Below the pieces are notes generated by a model. It was not told where the DNA came from, searched no databases, and saw only the letters and a list, made by a program, of their open reading frames with translations. Source: Catellatospora methionotrophica (GTDB lineage Bacteria; Actinomycetota; Actinomycetes; Mycobacteriales; Micromonosporaceae). From it: a stretch of 64,000 nucleotides of DNA. Shown one piece after another: positions 44,278 to 53,162 of the stretch. The translations under genes and the position numbers were made by a program. Where the stretch lies: contig NZ_JAAOTJ010000001.1 of NCBI RefSeq assembly GCF_011297335.1, forward strand, positions 1,488,001-1,552,000, given 5' to 3'. The first letter of the stretch is position 1. Each line of letters opens with the position of its first letter.

Positions 44278-45033
44278 TCAGGAGCCGAGGCGGCGGTAGC
44301 GGCGGACGGACAGCGGCAGGAAGATCGCCGTCAGCAGGAGCGGCCAGAGCACCGCGAGCAGGAGCGCCTGCTCCGGCACCACACCGGGGTTGCCGAACAG
44401 CTCGCGGGACGCGGCAGCGGTGGCCGACAGCGGGTTCCACTGGGCGATCGTGCCGAGCCAGACCGGCATGGTCTCCGGGTCGACGAAGACCCCGGACAGG
44501 AAACCCACCGGCCAGACCAGGATCTGCACCATCATCACCGACTCCGGGCCCTTCACGAGCAGGCCGAGGAAGATGCCGACCCACAGCAGCGCGAAGCGCA
44601 GCAGCAGGAGCAGCCCGAACGCCACCAGCGCCGAGGCCAGGCCCTCGTGCCAGCGCCAGCCCAGCGCGGCCGCCGCGCCGACCAGCACGAGCAGGCCGAC
44701 GGCCGAGTTCATCAGGTCGGCCAGGCAGCGCCCGAGCACCACCGACGCCGAGTTGATCGGCAGCGAGCGGAGCCGGTCGGTGACCCCCTTGGCGGCGTCG
44801 GTGGACACCGCGGTCATGGTGGCCTCCACCCCGAAGAACATGGCCAGGGCGAACATGCCGGGCATCAGGTAGTCGAAATAGTCCTCGCCGATCGCCCCGC
44901 CGAACAGGCCGCCGAACATCAGCGCGACCATCACGGTGAACAGCCAGTTGACGATCACCCCGACGGGCTGCTGCCGCCAGTGCGTCAGTTCCCGGCGCGC
45001 GAGCACCCAGGTCTCGCCCAGTACGGCCGTCAC
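44278..45033 (-). CDS. ABC-2 type permease (DrrB-like)
   Basis: The 251-residue membrane protein has six helices in the ABC-2 arrangement, with YLMPGMFALAMFFGVEATMTAVSTDAAKGVTDRLRSLP (cut at the conserved loop) and a late VWPVGFLSGVFVDPETMP. It is the channel for the ATPase encoded just upstream; GTG overlaps its stop by 4 bp. DrrAB-type pairs export drugs or lipids. Confidence 0.85.
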   Translation of the reverse strand: MTAVLGETWVLARRELTHWRQQPVGVIVNWLFTVMVALMFGGLFGGAIGEDYFDYLMPGMFALAMFFGVEATMTAVSTDAAKGVTDRLRSLPINSASVVLGRCLADLMNSAVGLLVLVGAAAALGWRWHEGLASALVAFGLLLLLRFALLWVGIFLGLLVKGPESVMMVQILVWPVGFLSGVFVDPETMPVWLGTIAQWNPLSATAAASRELFGNPGVVPEQALLLAVLWPLLLTAIFLPLSVRRYRRLGS

Positions 45034-45992
45034 GCCGCCACCTCCTGCTTGTCGCCCTGCCTGCGGTGCAGGTCCAGGAACACCTCGTCGAGCGTCGGCC
45101 GGCGCAGGTTGACCTCGACCGGCTCGATGCCCTCGGCGGCCAGCGCCGTGCTGATGGCGATGAGTGCCCTGGTGCGCTGCCGTACGGGCACGCTGATCCG
45201 CAGCCGCTCCGTACGCGGCTCGCCGTCGGCGTGGGCCGCCGCCACGGGCAGCGCCCGCCGCGCCTGGTCCTCGTCGGCGAAGGCCAGGTCGATCCAGTCG
45301 TCGCCGATGGCGGCCTTGAGCTCGTCGGGCGTGCCCTCGCTGACGACGCGGCCGTGCCACAGCATCGCGATCCGGTCGGCCAGCTGGTCGGCCTCGTCCA
45401 GGTACTGCGTGGTCAGCAGGATGGTGGTGCCGCCCGCGACCAGCTCGCGCAGCGCGGACCAGACCTCCTGGCGGCCCTGCGGGTCCAGCCCGGTCGTCGG
45501 CTCGTCCACGAACAGCACCTCGGGCGAGACGATCAGGCTCGCGGCCAGGTCGAGCCGCCGCCGCATGCCGCCGGAGTACTTGGCGACCGGCTTGCCGCCC
45601 GCGTCGGCCAGGCCGAACCGTTCCAGCAGCTCGTCGGCGCGCGACGCCGCGCGGGCCCGACCGAGGTGGTTGAGGCGGCCGAACAGCACCAGGTTCTGGC
45701 GGCCGCTGAGGATCTCGTCGACCGCGGCGTACTGCCCGACCAGCCCCATGCGTCGCCGGACTTCGGCGGCGCGGGTGGTCACGTCGTGCCCGGCCACGGT
45801 CGCGTGCCCGGCGTCCAGCCGCATCAGCGTCGCGAAGACGCGCACCGCGGTGGTCTTGCCTGCCCCGTTCGGGCCGAGCAGCCCGTACACCGTTCCGGCC
45901 GCCACGTGGAGATCGAATCCGTCCAGTGCCGGTTGCTCCGCCCCTCGATAAGTCTTGCGGACCCCGTCCGCCGATATCGCCAGCTCTGCCAC
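45030..45992 (-). CDS. ABC transporter ATPase (DrrA-like)
   Basis: The 320-residue protein has Walker A GPNGAGKTT, signature YSGGM, Walker B VLFVDEPTTGLDPQGR and an H-loop TTQYLDEADQLADRI, followed by a ~90-residue C-terminal domain with LRRPTLDEVFL, typical of the DrrA/CcmA_Lip class. GTG at 45992 follows GGGAGGAG; the open frame upstream covers a dyad-rich promoter and is not used. Forms an operon with the permease. Confidence 0.88.
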   Translation of the reverse strand: MAELAISADGVRKTYRGAEQPALDGFDLHVAAGTVYGLLGPNGAGKTTAVRVFATLMRLDAGHATVAGHDVTTRAAEVRRRMGLVGQYAAVDEILSGRQNLVLFGRLNHLGRARAASRADELLERFGLADAGGKPVAKYSGGMRRRLDLAASLIVSPEVLFVDEPTTGLDPQGRQEVWSALRELVAGGTTILLTTQYLDEADQLADRIAMLWHGRVVSEGTPDELKAAIGDDWIDLAFADEDQARRALPVAAAHADGEPRTERLRISVPVRQRTRALIAISTALAAEGIEPVEVNLRRPTLDEVFLDLHRRQGDKQEVAA

Positions 45993-46015
45993 GCGCAGAC
46001 TCCTCCCATCGCTCG

Positions 46016-46042
46016 ACGGTACACCGTACCGTACGTCGTACG
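46016..46042 (-). promoter_or_regulatory. Overlapping GTAC dyads upstream of the DrrAB-type operon
   Basis: Two 13-bp palindromes overlap: GGTACACCGTACC (46018-46030) and CGTACGTCGTACG (46030-46042). They lie 26-50 nt before the GTG of the ATPase gene. This looks like a TetR/MarR-type operator; no cognate regulator gene is adjacent. Confidence 0.5.
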
Positions 46043-46128
46043 CGATGTCGATGCCGCCCGCGCGCACCGGGTCAGGTTCAGGGTCGACACCAGGGTTGAC
46101 ACCTGATCTGCGGATCGTCGCAGGGGTC

Positions 46129-46134
46129 TAGGTT
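46129..46134 (+). promoter_or_regulatory. -10 box of a leaderless promoter for the ABC-2 locus
   Basis: TAGGTT ends 6 nt before the GTG at 46141 and no ribosome binding site is present, the layout of a leaderless actinobacterial gene. Confidence 0.4.
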
Positions 46135-46140
46135 GGCGGC

Positions 46141-47073
46141 GTGGCCCTCATCGCGACCCAGTCGCTGACCAAGACATATCCGGGCGGGGTGACCGCCCTG
46201 TCCGATCTGACCCTGTCCGTGGAGCCCGGCATCATCGGCCTGGTCGGCGCGAACGGCGCCGGCAAGTCCACGATGATAAAGACGCTGCTCGGGCTGCTGA
46301 CGCCGACCACCGGGCGGGCGGAGGTACTCGGCCTGGACCCGACGGCCTCCGGCGAGCAGGTGCGCGCCCGCGTCGGCTACATGCCCGAGCACGACTGCCT
46401 GCCCCCGGACATGATCGCCGCGGAGTTCGTGACGCACATGGGCCGGATGACCGGCCTGCCCCGCACCGTCGCCCGCGAGCGCGCCTCCGAGGCGCTGCGC
46501 CACGTCGGGCTGTACGAGGAGCGCTACCGCCAGATCGGCGGCTACTCCACCGGCATGAAGCAGCGCGTGAAGCTCGCCCAGGCCCTGGTGCACGACCCGG
46601 ACCTGCTGCTGCTCGACGAGCCCACCAACGGCCTGGACCCGGCCGGGCGCGACGCGATGCTGACGCTGATCCACCGCATCGGCACCGAGTTCGGCATCTC
46701 CGTGGTGGTCTGCTCGCACCTGCTCGGCGAGATCGAGCGGATCTGCGACTCGCTGATCGCGATCGAGGGCGGCCGCCTGCTGCGCGCCGACCGGATCGAC
46801 GCGATGACCACGGGCACCGACGTGCTGGCCATCGAGGTCGCCGAGGGCACCGCCGAGCTGTCGGCGGCGCTGGCCCAGCGGGGACTGACCGCCACCGCCG
46901 AGGGCCGGATGCTGCTGGTGCCGCTGACCGACGAGGCCACCTACGACCTGGTGCTGCGTACGGTCGCCGAGCTGGACCTGCCGCTGCACCGCCTCGACCA
47001 GCGCCGCCACCGGGTGGCCGAGCTGTTCTCCACCGCCGTCCCGACCCCGACCCTGGAGGTGAGCCATGTCTGA
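46141..47073 (+). CDS. ABC transporter ATPase, pair 1
   Basis: The 310-residue protein has Walker A GANGAGKST, signature YSTGM, Walker B LLLLDEPTNGLDPAGR and H-loop CSHLLGEIERI. It is first of four genes encoding two ATPase-permease pairs of the ABC-2/NatAB style. It overlaps the first permease by 8 bp. The signature has T in place of the first G, common in this subclass. Function: export or efflux, substrate unknown. Confidence 0.85.
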   Translation: MALIATQSLTKTYPGGVTALSDLTLSVEPGIIGLVGANGAGKSTMIKTLLGLLTPTTGRAEVLGLDPTASGEQVRARVGYMPEHDCLPPDMIAAEFVTHMGRMTGLPRTVARERASEALRHVGLYEERYRQIGGYSTGMKQRVKLAQALVHDPDLLLLDEPTNGLDPAGRDAMLTLIHRIGTEFGISVVVCSHLLGEIERICDSLIAIEGGRLLRADRIDAMTTGTDVLAIEVAEGTAELSAALAQRGLTATAEGRMLLVPLTDEATYDLVLRTVAELDLPLHRLDQRRHRVAELFSTAVPTPTLEVSHV

Positions 47074-47917
47074 GCACAGCGTCATCCACGACATCGGCTA
47101 CCAGCGCTACACCGGCCCCCGGCTGGGCCGCGCCTACGCCGCCCGCTCGCTGTTCGAGCACGGCGTGCGCGTCGCGTTCGGGCTGGGCCGCAGCGCCAAG
47201 GCAAAGATCTTCCCGTGGATCGTGATCGGACTGGTCACCTCGCTGGCCGTCATCGTGGTCGCGGTGAAGGCGCAGAGCGGCGAGATGATCCTGACCTACC
47301 AGGACCTGCCCTCGACGGCGAGCGTGCTGGTGATGGTGTTCCTCGCCGTCGTCGCGCCCGAGCTGGTCTCCCGCGACCTGCGCAACCAGACCCTGCCGCT
47401 GTACTTCTCCCGCCCGATCCGGCGTTCGGACTACGCGCTGGCCAAGCTGGCCGCGCTGACGACGGCGGTGTGGCTGCTGATGGCCGGGCCGCAGCTGCTG
47501 ATGTTCCTGGGCTCGGCGTTCAGCGCCGCCGACACCGCGGGCGTCGCGGCCGAGGCCCGCGGCATGCTCGGCGGCTGGGTCATCGCCACGTGCTACGCCC
47601 TGGTGTTCAGCAGCCTGGCGATCCTGATCGCCTCGATCGCCAGCCGCCGGGCCTTCGCCGCGGGCGCGATCGTGGTCGTCTTCATGATCACTTCGCCGGT
47701 GGTGGGCCTGCTCGCCGTGCTCGGCAAGGGCGGCGCGCTGTCGCAGATCGCCCCGATGTTCAGCCCGTTCTCGCTGCCCGAGGGGGTGCGTAGCTGGCTG
47801 TTCGACACGTCGATCCCGATCGGACCGTACGGCCCGCTGTACGGCCTGATGACGGTCCTGCTCGTCGCCGGCTGCACCCTGCTGCTGCTCCTGCGTTACC
47901 GGAAGGTGTCGCTGTGA
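47066..47917 (+). CDS. ABC-2 permease, pair 1
   Basis: The 283-residue membrane protein has six helices; the soluble lead ends HDIGYQRYTGPRLGRAYAARS, a pattern common to permeases of this class. Its TGA lies within a GTGAGCG sequence that begins the first copy of a 59-bp repeat, so the permease and the second ATPase genes once probably overlapped directly. Confidence 0.82.
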   Translation: MSEHSVIHDIGYQRYTGPRLGRAYAARSLFEHGVRVAFGLGRSAKAKIFPWIVIGLVTSLAVIVVAVKAQSGEMILTYQDLPSTASVLVMVFLAVVAPELVSRDLRNQTLPLYFSRPIRRSDYALAKLAALTTAVWLLMAGPQLLMFLGSAFSAADTAGVAAEARGMLGGWVIATCYALVFSSLAILIASIASRRAFAAGAIVVVFMITSPVVGLLAVLGKGGALSQIAPMFSPFSLPEGVRSWLFDTSIPIGPYGPLYGLMTVLLVAGCTLLLLLRYRKVSL

Positions 47918-48031
47918 GCGCGAGGAGCGTAACGACGTGGAGCCCCGCAAGCCGCGAACGAAAGGCAGCCCCGTGAGCGCGAGGAGCGTAACGAAGTGGA
48001 GCCCCGCAAGCCGCGAACGAAAGGCAGCCCT
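47914..48031 (+). repeat. Tandem 59-bp repeat carrying RBS and GTG start signals
   Basis: Two copies start at 47914 and 47973, 59 bp apart, each beginning GTGAGCGCGAGGAGCGTAAC and ending GCGAACGAAAGGCAGCCC. They differ at only a few positions. Each copy ends with an AAGG ribosome binding site placed before a GTGAGCG. The first copy starts on the stop of the permease and the second leads into the true GTG of the next ATPase at 48032. The unit length is not a multiple of three, so no protein frame runs through it. Confidence 0.9.
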
Positions 48032-48943
48032 GTGAGCGACCTCGACCTGCGCGGGGTGTCCCGCTGGTATGGCAACGTCGTCGCCGTCAACGACGTGACG
48101 ATGACCCTCGGGCCGGGCGTGACGGGCCTGCTCGGCCCGAACGGCGCGGGCAAGACGACCCTGCTGCACATGATGGCGGGTTTCCTCGCGCCGTCGCGCG
48201 GCCAGGTCCTGATCGACGGCGACGCGACCTGGCGCAATCCGGCGATCTACCGCAAGCTGGGCCTGGTCAACGAGCGCGAGGCGGTGTACGGCTTCCTGTC
48301 CGGGCAGGAGTTCGTCCGGGCCAGCGCGAAGCTGCACGGGCTGCCCGACGCCGACGCGGCCACCCGGCGCGCGATCGACCTGGTCGAGATGACCGATGCG
48401 CAGGACCGGCGCATGGACACGTACTCCAAGGGCATGCGCCAGCGGATGCGGGTCGCGGCGGCGCTGGTGCACGACCCGGCGGTGCTGCTGCTCGACGAGC
48501 CGTTCAACGGCATGGACCCGCGCCAGCGCATGCACATGATGGACCTGCTGCACCGGCTCGGCGCGCAGGGCCGCACGGTGCTGTTCAGCTCGCACATCCT
48601 GGAGGAGGTGGAGCAGGTCTCCGGCACCGTGCAGGTGATCGTCGCGGGGCGGCTGGCCGCCTCCGGCGACTTCCGCACCATCCGCCGCCTGATGACGCAC
48701 CGGCCGCACGTGTTCGCGATCCGGTCCAGCGACGACCGGCGGCTCGCGGTGGCGCTGATGGCCTCGGACGCGGTGGCGGGCGTGACGCTGGACAAGGACG
48801 GCCTGACCGTGCACGCCGGGGACTACGGCACCTTCACTCGCGCGCTGCCGCGCATCGCGCTGGACGAGGGCGTACGGGTGCGCCAGCTCATCCCCTCGGA
48901 CGAGTCGCTGGAAAGCGTCTTCTCCTACCTGGTCTCGGCATAG
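48032..48943 (+). CDS. ABC transporter ATPase, pair 2
   Basis: The 303-residue protein has Walker A GPNGAGKTT, signature YSKGM, Walker B VLLLDEPFNGMDPRQR and H-loop FSSHILEEVEQV. I chose the GTG at 48032 because the AAGG of the preceding repeat is 9 nt upstream and the residues before it in the open frame are translations of the repeat. It pairs with the permease 11 bp downstream. Confidence 0.85.
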   Translation: MSDLDLRGVSRWYGNVVAVNDVTMTLGPGVTGLLGPNGAGKTTLLHMMAGFLAPSRGQVLIDGDATWRNPAIYRKLGLVNEREAVYGFLSGQEFVRASAKLHGLPDADAATRRAIDLVEMTDAQDRRMDTYSKGMRQRMRVAAALVHDPAVLLLDEPFNGMDPRQRMHMMDLLHRLGAQGRTVLFSSHILEEVEQVSGTVQVIVAGRLAASGDFRTIRRLMTHRPHVFAIRSSDDRRLAVALMASDAVAGVTLDKDGLTVHAGDYGTFTRALPRIALDEGVRVRQLIPSDESLESVFSYLVSA

Positions 48944-48954
48944 GGAGCACCGCG

Positions 48955-49668
48955 ATGAACATGACCATTGCCTGGATCACCGCCCGCGGTCTGCTCGGCC
49001 GCCGCCGGTCCTGGCTGCTGCTGCCCATGCCGCTCATCCTGATCGGGATCACCGCGATCGGGCTGGGCTTCGACGCCCCGGCCGTCGACCTCGCCGACGG
49101 TGTCCTGATCGGGCTCGGGGTCGCCGTGATCCTGCCGCTGGTGTCACTGATCGTCGGCACCGGCGTGCTCGGCTCGGAGATCGACGACGGCACCGTGGTG
49201 CACATCCTCACCAAGCCCATCCCGCGTAGCCGGATCATCCTGGCCAAGCTGGCGGTGGCGGCCACCGTCAGCGCGGTGACGACGGCGGTGCCGATGTTCG
49301 TGGCGGCGGCCATGGTCGGCGGCGTCAAGCTGGGGCTCGGTTTCGCACTGGCGTGCGCGGCCGGTGCGGTCGTCTACAGCGCGCTGTTCCTGGCGCTGAG
49401 CGTGCTGACCCGGCGGCCGGTGCTGCTGGGCCTGCTCTACGTGGTGATCTGGGAGGGCCTGCTCAGCAACGTGGTGATGGGCACCCGCACCGTGTCGGTG
49501 CAGCACTATGTCATCGAGTTCGCCAGCGAGCTGTCCGGCTCGACGCTGTTCACCGCGACGGTGTCGCTGGGTGTCGCGGCGGCGATGGCGGTCGTCCTCA
49601 CGGTCGCCGGGACCTGGCTGGCCACCCAGCGGCTGCGTTCGTTCTCGGTCGCGGGCGAGACGAGCTGA
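48955..49668 (+). CDS. ABC-2 permease, pair 2
   Basis: The 237-residue membrane protein has six helices and the short loop VLGSEIDDGTVVHILTKPIPRSRIILAKL seen in ABC-2 permeases (cut to the conserved core TKPIPRSRI). AGGGAG lies 9 nt before the ATG. It closes the operon and is followed by a hairpin. Confidence 0.82.
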   Translation: MNMTIAWITARGLLGRRRSWLLLPMPLILIGITAIGLGFDAPAVDLADGVLIGLGVAVILPLVSLIVGTGVLGSEIDDGTVVHILTKPIPRSRIILAKLAVAATVSAVTTAVPMFVAAAMVGGVKLGLGFALACAAGAVVYSALFLALSVLTRRPVLLGLLYVVIWEGLLSNVVMGTRTVSVQHYVIEFASELSGSTLFTATVSLGVAAAMAVVLTVAGTWLATQRLRSFSVAGETS

Positions 49669-49683
49669 CCGGGCCGTCTTCGA

Positions 49684-49735
49684 GAAGCAAGGGCACCTTC
49701 CACAGCGCTCAGCGATGTGAAGGTGCCCTTGCTTC
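49684..49735. terminator. Hairpin with AAGGGCACCTTC core
   Basis: GAAGCAAGGGCACCTTC and GAAGGTGCCCTTGCTTC form a 17-bp stem, extended by CACA/TGTG after a one-base bulge. It lies between the convergent permease and VOC genes and shares its core with the hairpin at 42388. Confidence 0.8.
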
Positions 49736-49744
49736 GTCTCCGGG

Positions 49745-50152
49745 TCAGGAGCCGGCGATGTTGACCATCCAGTTGACGCCGAAGCGGTCCTTGAGGGCGC
49801 CGAACTCGTCGCCCCACATCTGCTTCTCCAGCGGCACGCCGACGGTGCCGCCCTCGGCCAGCTTGGCCCAGTAGCCGCGCAGCCGGTCGCCGTCGTCGCC
49901 GCTGAGGCTGACCGTGATGTTGTCGCCGGGGTTGAACGCCATGCCGGGCGGGGTGTCCGAGGCCATCAGGGTGTATCCGGCGTCGGACTCCAGCTGCGCG
50001 TGCATGATCTGGTCGGCGTACGGCGCGTCCTTGTCGCCGAACTCGCCGAACGTGCTCACCGTCAGGGTGCCGCCGAGGACGGCCTGGTAGAACCCCATCG
50101 CCTCACGGGCGTTGCCGTTGAAGCTGATGTAGGGATTGAGCCGGGACGCCAT
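49745..50152 (-). CDS. VOC-superfamily protein (PhnB/glyoxalase-like)
   Basis: The 135-residue protein has the PhnB-type pattern: NPYISFNGNAREAMGFYQAVLGG cut at FYQ, then GDNITVSLSGDD, MWGDEFGALKDRFGVNWMVNI. These proteins form a metal-binding betaalphabetabetabeta fold; function is often unknown. ATG at 50152 is chosen because GGAGG lies 6 nt before it but directly abuts the earlier ATG at 50158. Confidence 0.82.
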   Translation of the reverse strand: MASRLNPYISFNGNAREAMGFYQAVLGGTLTVSTFGEFGDKDAPYADQIMHAQLESDAGYTLMASDTPPGMAFNPGDNITVSLSGDDGDRLRGYWAKLAEGGTVGVPLEKQMWGDEFGALKDRFGVNWMVNIAGS

Positions 50153-50322
50153 TCGCATCCTCCTTGATCGTCATGGTGGCGCGCGGGTCGCGTCGGTCCA
50201 CGCCGCATCCTCGCAGAACGGGCGGACCGGACGACATGACACGACGGAGTGACGGCCGCCCGTAATCCGTGGTTAAACACCGCAACGGATCACGTTCATC
50301 ATCGTCGGTAAATGTCCCGCGC

Positions 50323-51846
50323 ATGAGATCATTCCATCGCCGTACGTTCGTCCTAGGCGGACTCGCGGTCGCGGGGACCGCACTGACCGGCGCCAGCGCG
50401 TTCGCCGCCGCCCCGTACCCGTTCAAGCTGGGTGTGGCCTCGGGCGACCCCGAGTCCGACAGTGTCGTGCTGTGGACGCGCCTGGCCCCGACCCCGCTCA
50501 ACGCCGACGGCCAGGGGGGAATGGCCAACGCCGACGTCGTCGTCGACTGGCAGGTCTCCACCAGCAGCTCGTTCAGCATGCTGGCCGCCTCCGGCCAGGT
50601 CACCGCCCGGTACGCCGACGCGCACGCGGTGCACGTGATCGCCGGTGGGCTGGCCGCCGACGCCGACTACTACTACCGGTTCCGGGCGCAGGGCCACATC
50701 TCGGCGGTCGGGCGCACCCGCACCGCGCCCGCGCCCAGCACGTTCGGGCGTGACCTGGTGATGGCGTTCGCGTCGTGCTCGAACTGGCAGGCGGGCTACT
50801 TCACGGCCTACCGCCGCCTGGCCGAGGACAACCCCGGCCTGGTGCTGCACCTGGGCGACTACATCTACGAGGGCGGCGCGACGGCCGGCTCGGTCCGCGA
50901 GCACGTGGGCGCCGAGATCGTGTCGCTGGCCGACTACCGCCGCCGGTACGCGCTCTACAAGACCGACCCGGACCTGCAGGCCGCGCACGCCGCCGCGCCG
51001 TGGCTGGTGGTCCCCGACGACCACGAGGTCGAGAACAACTACGCCACCAACACCCGGGCCGACAGCTCCCCCACGCTGACCGCCGCCCAGTGGACCGCCC
51101 GGCGCACCGCCGCGTACAAGGCCTACTACGAGAACATGCCGCTGCGCCCGGCGTCCCTGCCCAACGGCAACAGCATTCCGCTGTACCGGCGCATCCGGTG
51201 GGGCAGGCTGGCCACCTTCCACATGCTCGACACCCGCCAGTTCCGCAACGACCAGGCCTGCGGGGACGGCTGGAAGGTCTGCGCCGACGCCGACCTGCCC
51301 ACCCGCAGCCTGACCGGCGCGGCACAGGAGGCGTGGCTGCTCGACGGCCTCGGCCAGCACCTCGGCACCTGGGACATCCTGGGCCAGCAGGTCTTCTTCG
51401 CCCGCCAGTTCGACGCGGCCGGAGCGTCCAGCATGGACGCGTGGGACGGCTACCGCGGCTCGCGGGCCCGCATCCAGCAGGGCTGGCGCGACCGCGCCGT
51501 GCGCAACCCGCTGGTGCTCACCGGCGACGTGCACAAGTCCTGGGCCAACGACCTCAAGGCCGACTACGCCAACCCGAACTCGGCGACCATCGGCACCGAG
51601 CTGGTCTGCACGTCGATCAGCTCCGGCGGCGACGGCAGCACCACCACGACGATCCCGAACGTGGCCACCAACCCGCACCTGAGGTTCTACTCCGACCGGC
51701 GCGGTTACGTGCGCACCACCATCTCCCAGGCGCAGGTGCGCGCCGACTTCCGCGCGGTCGGCGCGGTCACCGAGCACGGGGCCGCGGTGTCCACGCTGCG
51801 CTCGTACGTCATCCAGGACGGCCTTCCCGGCCTCCAGCAGGTCTAG
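50323..51846 (+). CDS. PhoD-type alkaline phosphatase/phosphodiesterase, Tat-exported
   Basis: The 507-residue protein has a twin-arginine-type signal (HRRTFVLGGLAVAG), then an N-terminal beta domain and the PhoD metal core: MAFASCSNW, LHLGDYIYEG, VPDDHEVENNY, LDTRQFRND and LTGDVHKSW. It would hydrolyse phosphoesters outside the cell to supply phosphate. Upstream at 50294 GTTCATCATCG resembles one PhoP-box half-repeat. The propeller protein follows 11 bp later. ATG at 50323 gives the clean Tat signal. Confidence 0.88.
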   Translation: MRSFHRRTFVLGGLAVAGTALTGASAFAAAPYPFKLGVASGDPESDSVVLWTRLAPTPLNADGQGGMANADVVVDWQVSTSSSFSMLAASGQVTARYADAHAVHVIAGGLAADADYYYRFRAQGHISAVGRTRTAPAPSTFGRDLVMAFASCSNWQAGYFTAYRRLAEDNPGLVLHLGDYIYEGGATAGSVREHVGAEIVSLADYRRRYALYKTDPDLQAAHAAAPWLVVPDDHEVENNYATNTRADSSPTLTAAQWTARRTAAYKAYYENMPLRPASLPNGNSIPLYRRIRWGRLATFHMLDTRQFRNDQACGDGWKVCADADLPTRSLTGAAQEAWLLDGLGQHLGTWDILGQQVFFARQFDAAGASSMDAWDGYRGSRARIQQGWRDRAVRNPLVLTGDVHKSWANDLKADYANPNSATIGTELVCTSISSGGDGSTTTTIPNVATNPHLRFYSDRRGYVRTTISQAQVRADFRAVGAVTEHGAAVSTLRSYVIQDGLPGLQQV

Positions 51847-51857
51847 GAGCACATCAG

Positions 51858-53156
51858 ATGAAGTCCCTCACCATCCTGGCCCTGTCCGCGAGCGCGGCGC
51901 TGGCCGCGACCGCCGTCGCCGGTCCAGCCTCGGCCGCGCCCGTCGCCGTCGCGCGCGCCGCGGCGCTCACGCCCATCGCGGTCACCTGGACCACCGCCAA
52001 CAGCACCGCCACCGGCGACCAGGACGTCTCGGCCGTGGCGGCCAACCGTTCCGGCCACGTCGCCGTCGTCTGGGAGGACGACCGCGACAGCACCGGGCCC
52101 GAGGACGCGGCCCACTCCGAGATCTTCCTGCGCCTGTTCCGCGACGGCGTCGCCGTGTACGAGCTGAAACTGTCCGCGGGCGGCACCGCCGGGACGGCCT
52201 GGCGGCACCTGTCGCCCGACGTCGGCCTCGACGACAAGGGCAACGCCGTCGTGGTCTGGGCGGACGACCCGGACGGCAACGGCTTCTACAACATCCCCTA
52301 CCGGGTCGTCTCGCCGACCGGCACGATCCTGGGCTCCGGCAACGCCAACGCCTCGGCCACCGGCCAGCAGATCGCGCCCGCCGTCGCGGTCGACCCCGAC
52401 GGCACGCCGGGCAGCCCGAGCGCGGTCGCGTTCACCGTGGTCTGGGAGGACGTCCAGGATCCGAACCCGGCCACGGTCAAGGCGTCGGGCTTCACCACCG
52501 TGACCACCAAGGCGTACGAGGTGACCGCGAGCCAGACCACCGGCGCGCACCACCGGCCCGACGTGGCCGTGTCTGCCGCGGGCGACGCGACGATCGTGTG
52601 GACCGAGGACGGCGACGCCAACGGCTTCGACAACATCGGGCTGGTACGCCTGGCCAAGGCCGACGGCGCGGTGACGCTGTCCCGGCGCACCGCCAACGCC
52701 ACCGGCGACGGCCAGCAGCGCAACGCGTCCGTGGCGGCCAACATGACCGGCGAGTTCACGGTCGCGTGGGAGTCCGACCACACCGGCGTGCCGACGGTGT
52801 GGACCCGCTCGTTCACCGCGGCGGGCAACCCGCGCCACGCCGACGTCGAGGTGTCGCCGCAGCCGGGCGCGACCGCGCCGTCGACCGGCATCGACGACCA
52901 GGCCAACGTGGTCGTCGGCTGGACCGTCCCGGCGAACGGCCTCGACGTCTGGGCGCGCGGCTTCAACCCCGACGGCACCACCGCCGGGCGCCTGCCCGCG
53001 CAGTTCTACACCGACCTCACCACCGGCCGTCAGGAGCAGCCCGCCGTGGCCGTCTCCCCGTGGGGCGAGATCGCGCTGACCTTCACCGACGACAACGACG
53101 GCAACCAGTTCGACCAGATCCGCCTGGGCCTGGGCGCGGCCAACTCCGACTGGTGA
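51858..53156 (+). CDS. Secreted seven-repeat beta-propeller-like protein
   Basis: The 432-residue product has a Sec signal (about residues 1-27) and seven repeats of ~50 residues of the form P-x-VAV-x3-G-x3-V-x-W-x-DD-x-D-G-N-G-F (for example PDVGLDDKGNAVVVWADDPD and PDVAVSAAGDATIVWTEDGD). The acidic D-rich loops fit calcium binding. Seven blades would close a propeller. AGGAG lies before the ATG, right after the PhoD stop, so it is cotranscribed and may be a partner or substrate-binding lectin-like protein for that enzyme. Confidence 0.7.
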   Translation: MKSLTILALSASAALAATAVAGPASAAPVAVARAAALTPIAVTWTTANSTATGDQDVSAVAANRSGHVAVVWEDDRDSTGPEDAAHSEIFLRLFRDGVAVYELKLSAGGTAGTAWRHLSPDVGLDDKGNAVVVWADDPDGNGFYNIPYRVVSPTGTILGSGNANASATGQQIAPAVAVDPDGTPGSPSAVAFTVVWEDVQDPNPATVKASGFTTVTTKAYEVTASQTTGAHHRPDVAVSAAGDATIVWTEDGDANGFDNIGLVRLAKADGAVTLSRRTANATGDGQQRNASVAANMTGEFTVAWESDHTGVPTVWTRSFTAAGNPRHADVEVSPQPGATAPSTGIDDQANVVVGWTVPANGLDVWARGFNPDGTTAGRLPAQFYTDLTTGRQEQPAVAVSPWGEIALTFTDDNDGNQFDQIRLGLGAANSDW

Positions 53157-53162
53157 CCCCAC

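Noticed and set aside
47914-48031. The 59-bp repeats as a CRISPR array
   Set aside because: There are no spacers between units; copies are directly joined.
50269-50322. A full PhoP box upstream of PhoD
   Set aside because: Only one half-repeat (GTTCATCATCG) is convincing; the second 11-mer does not match.
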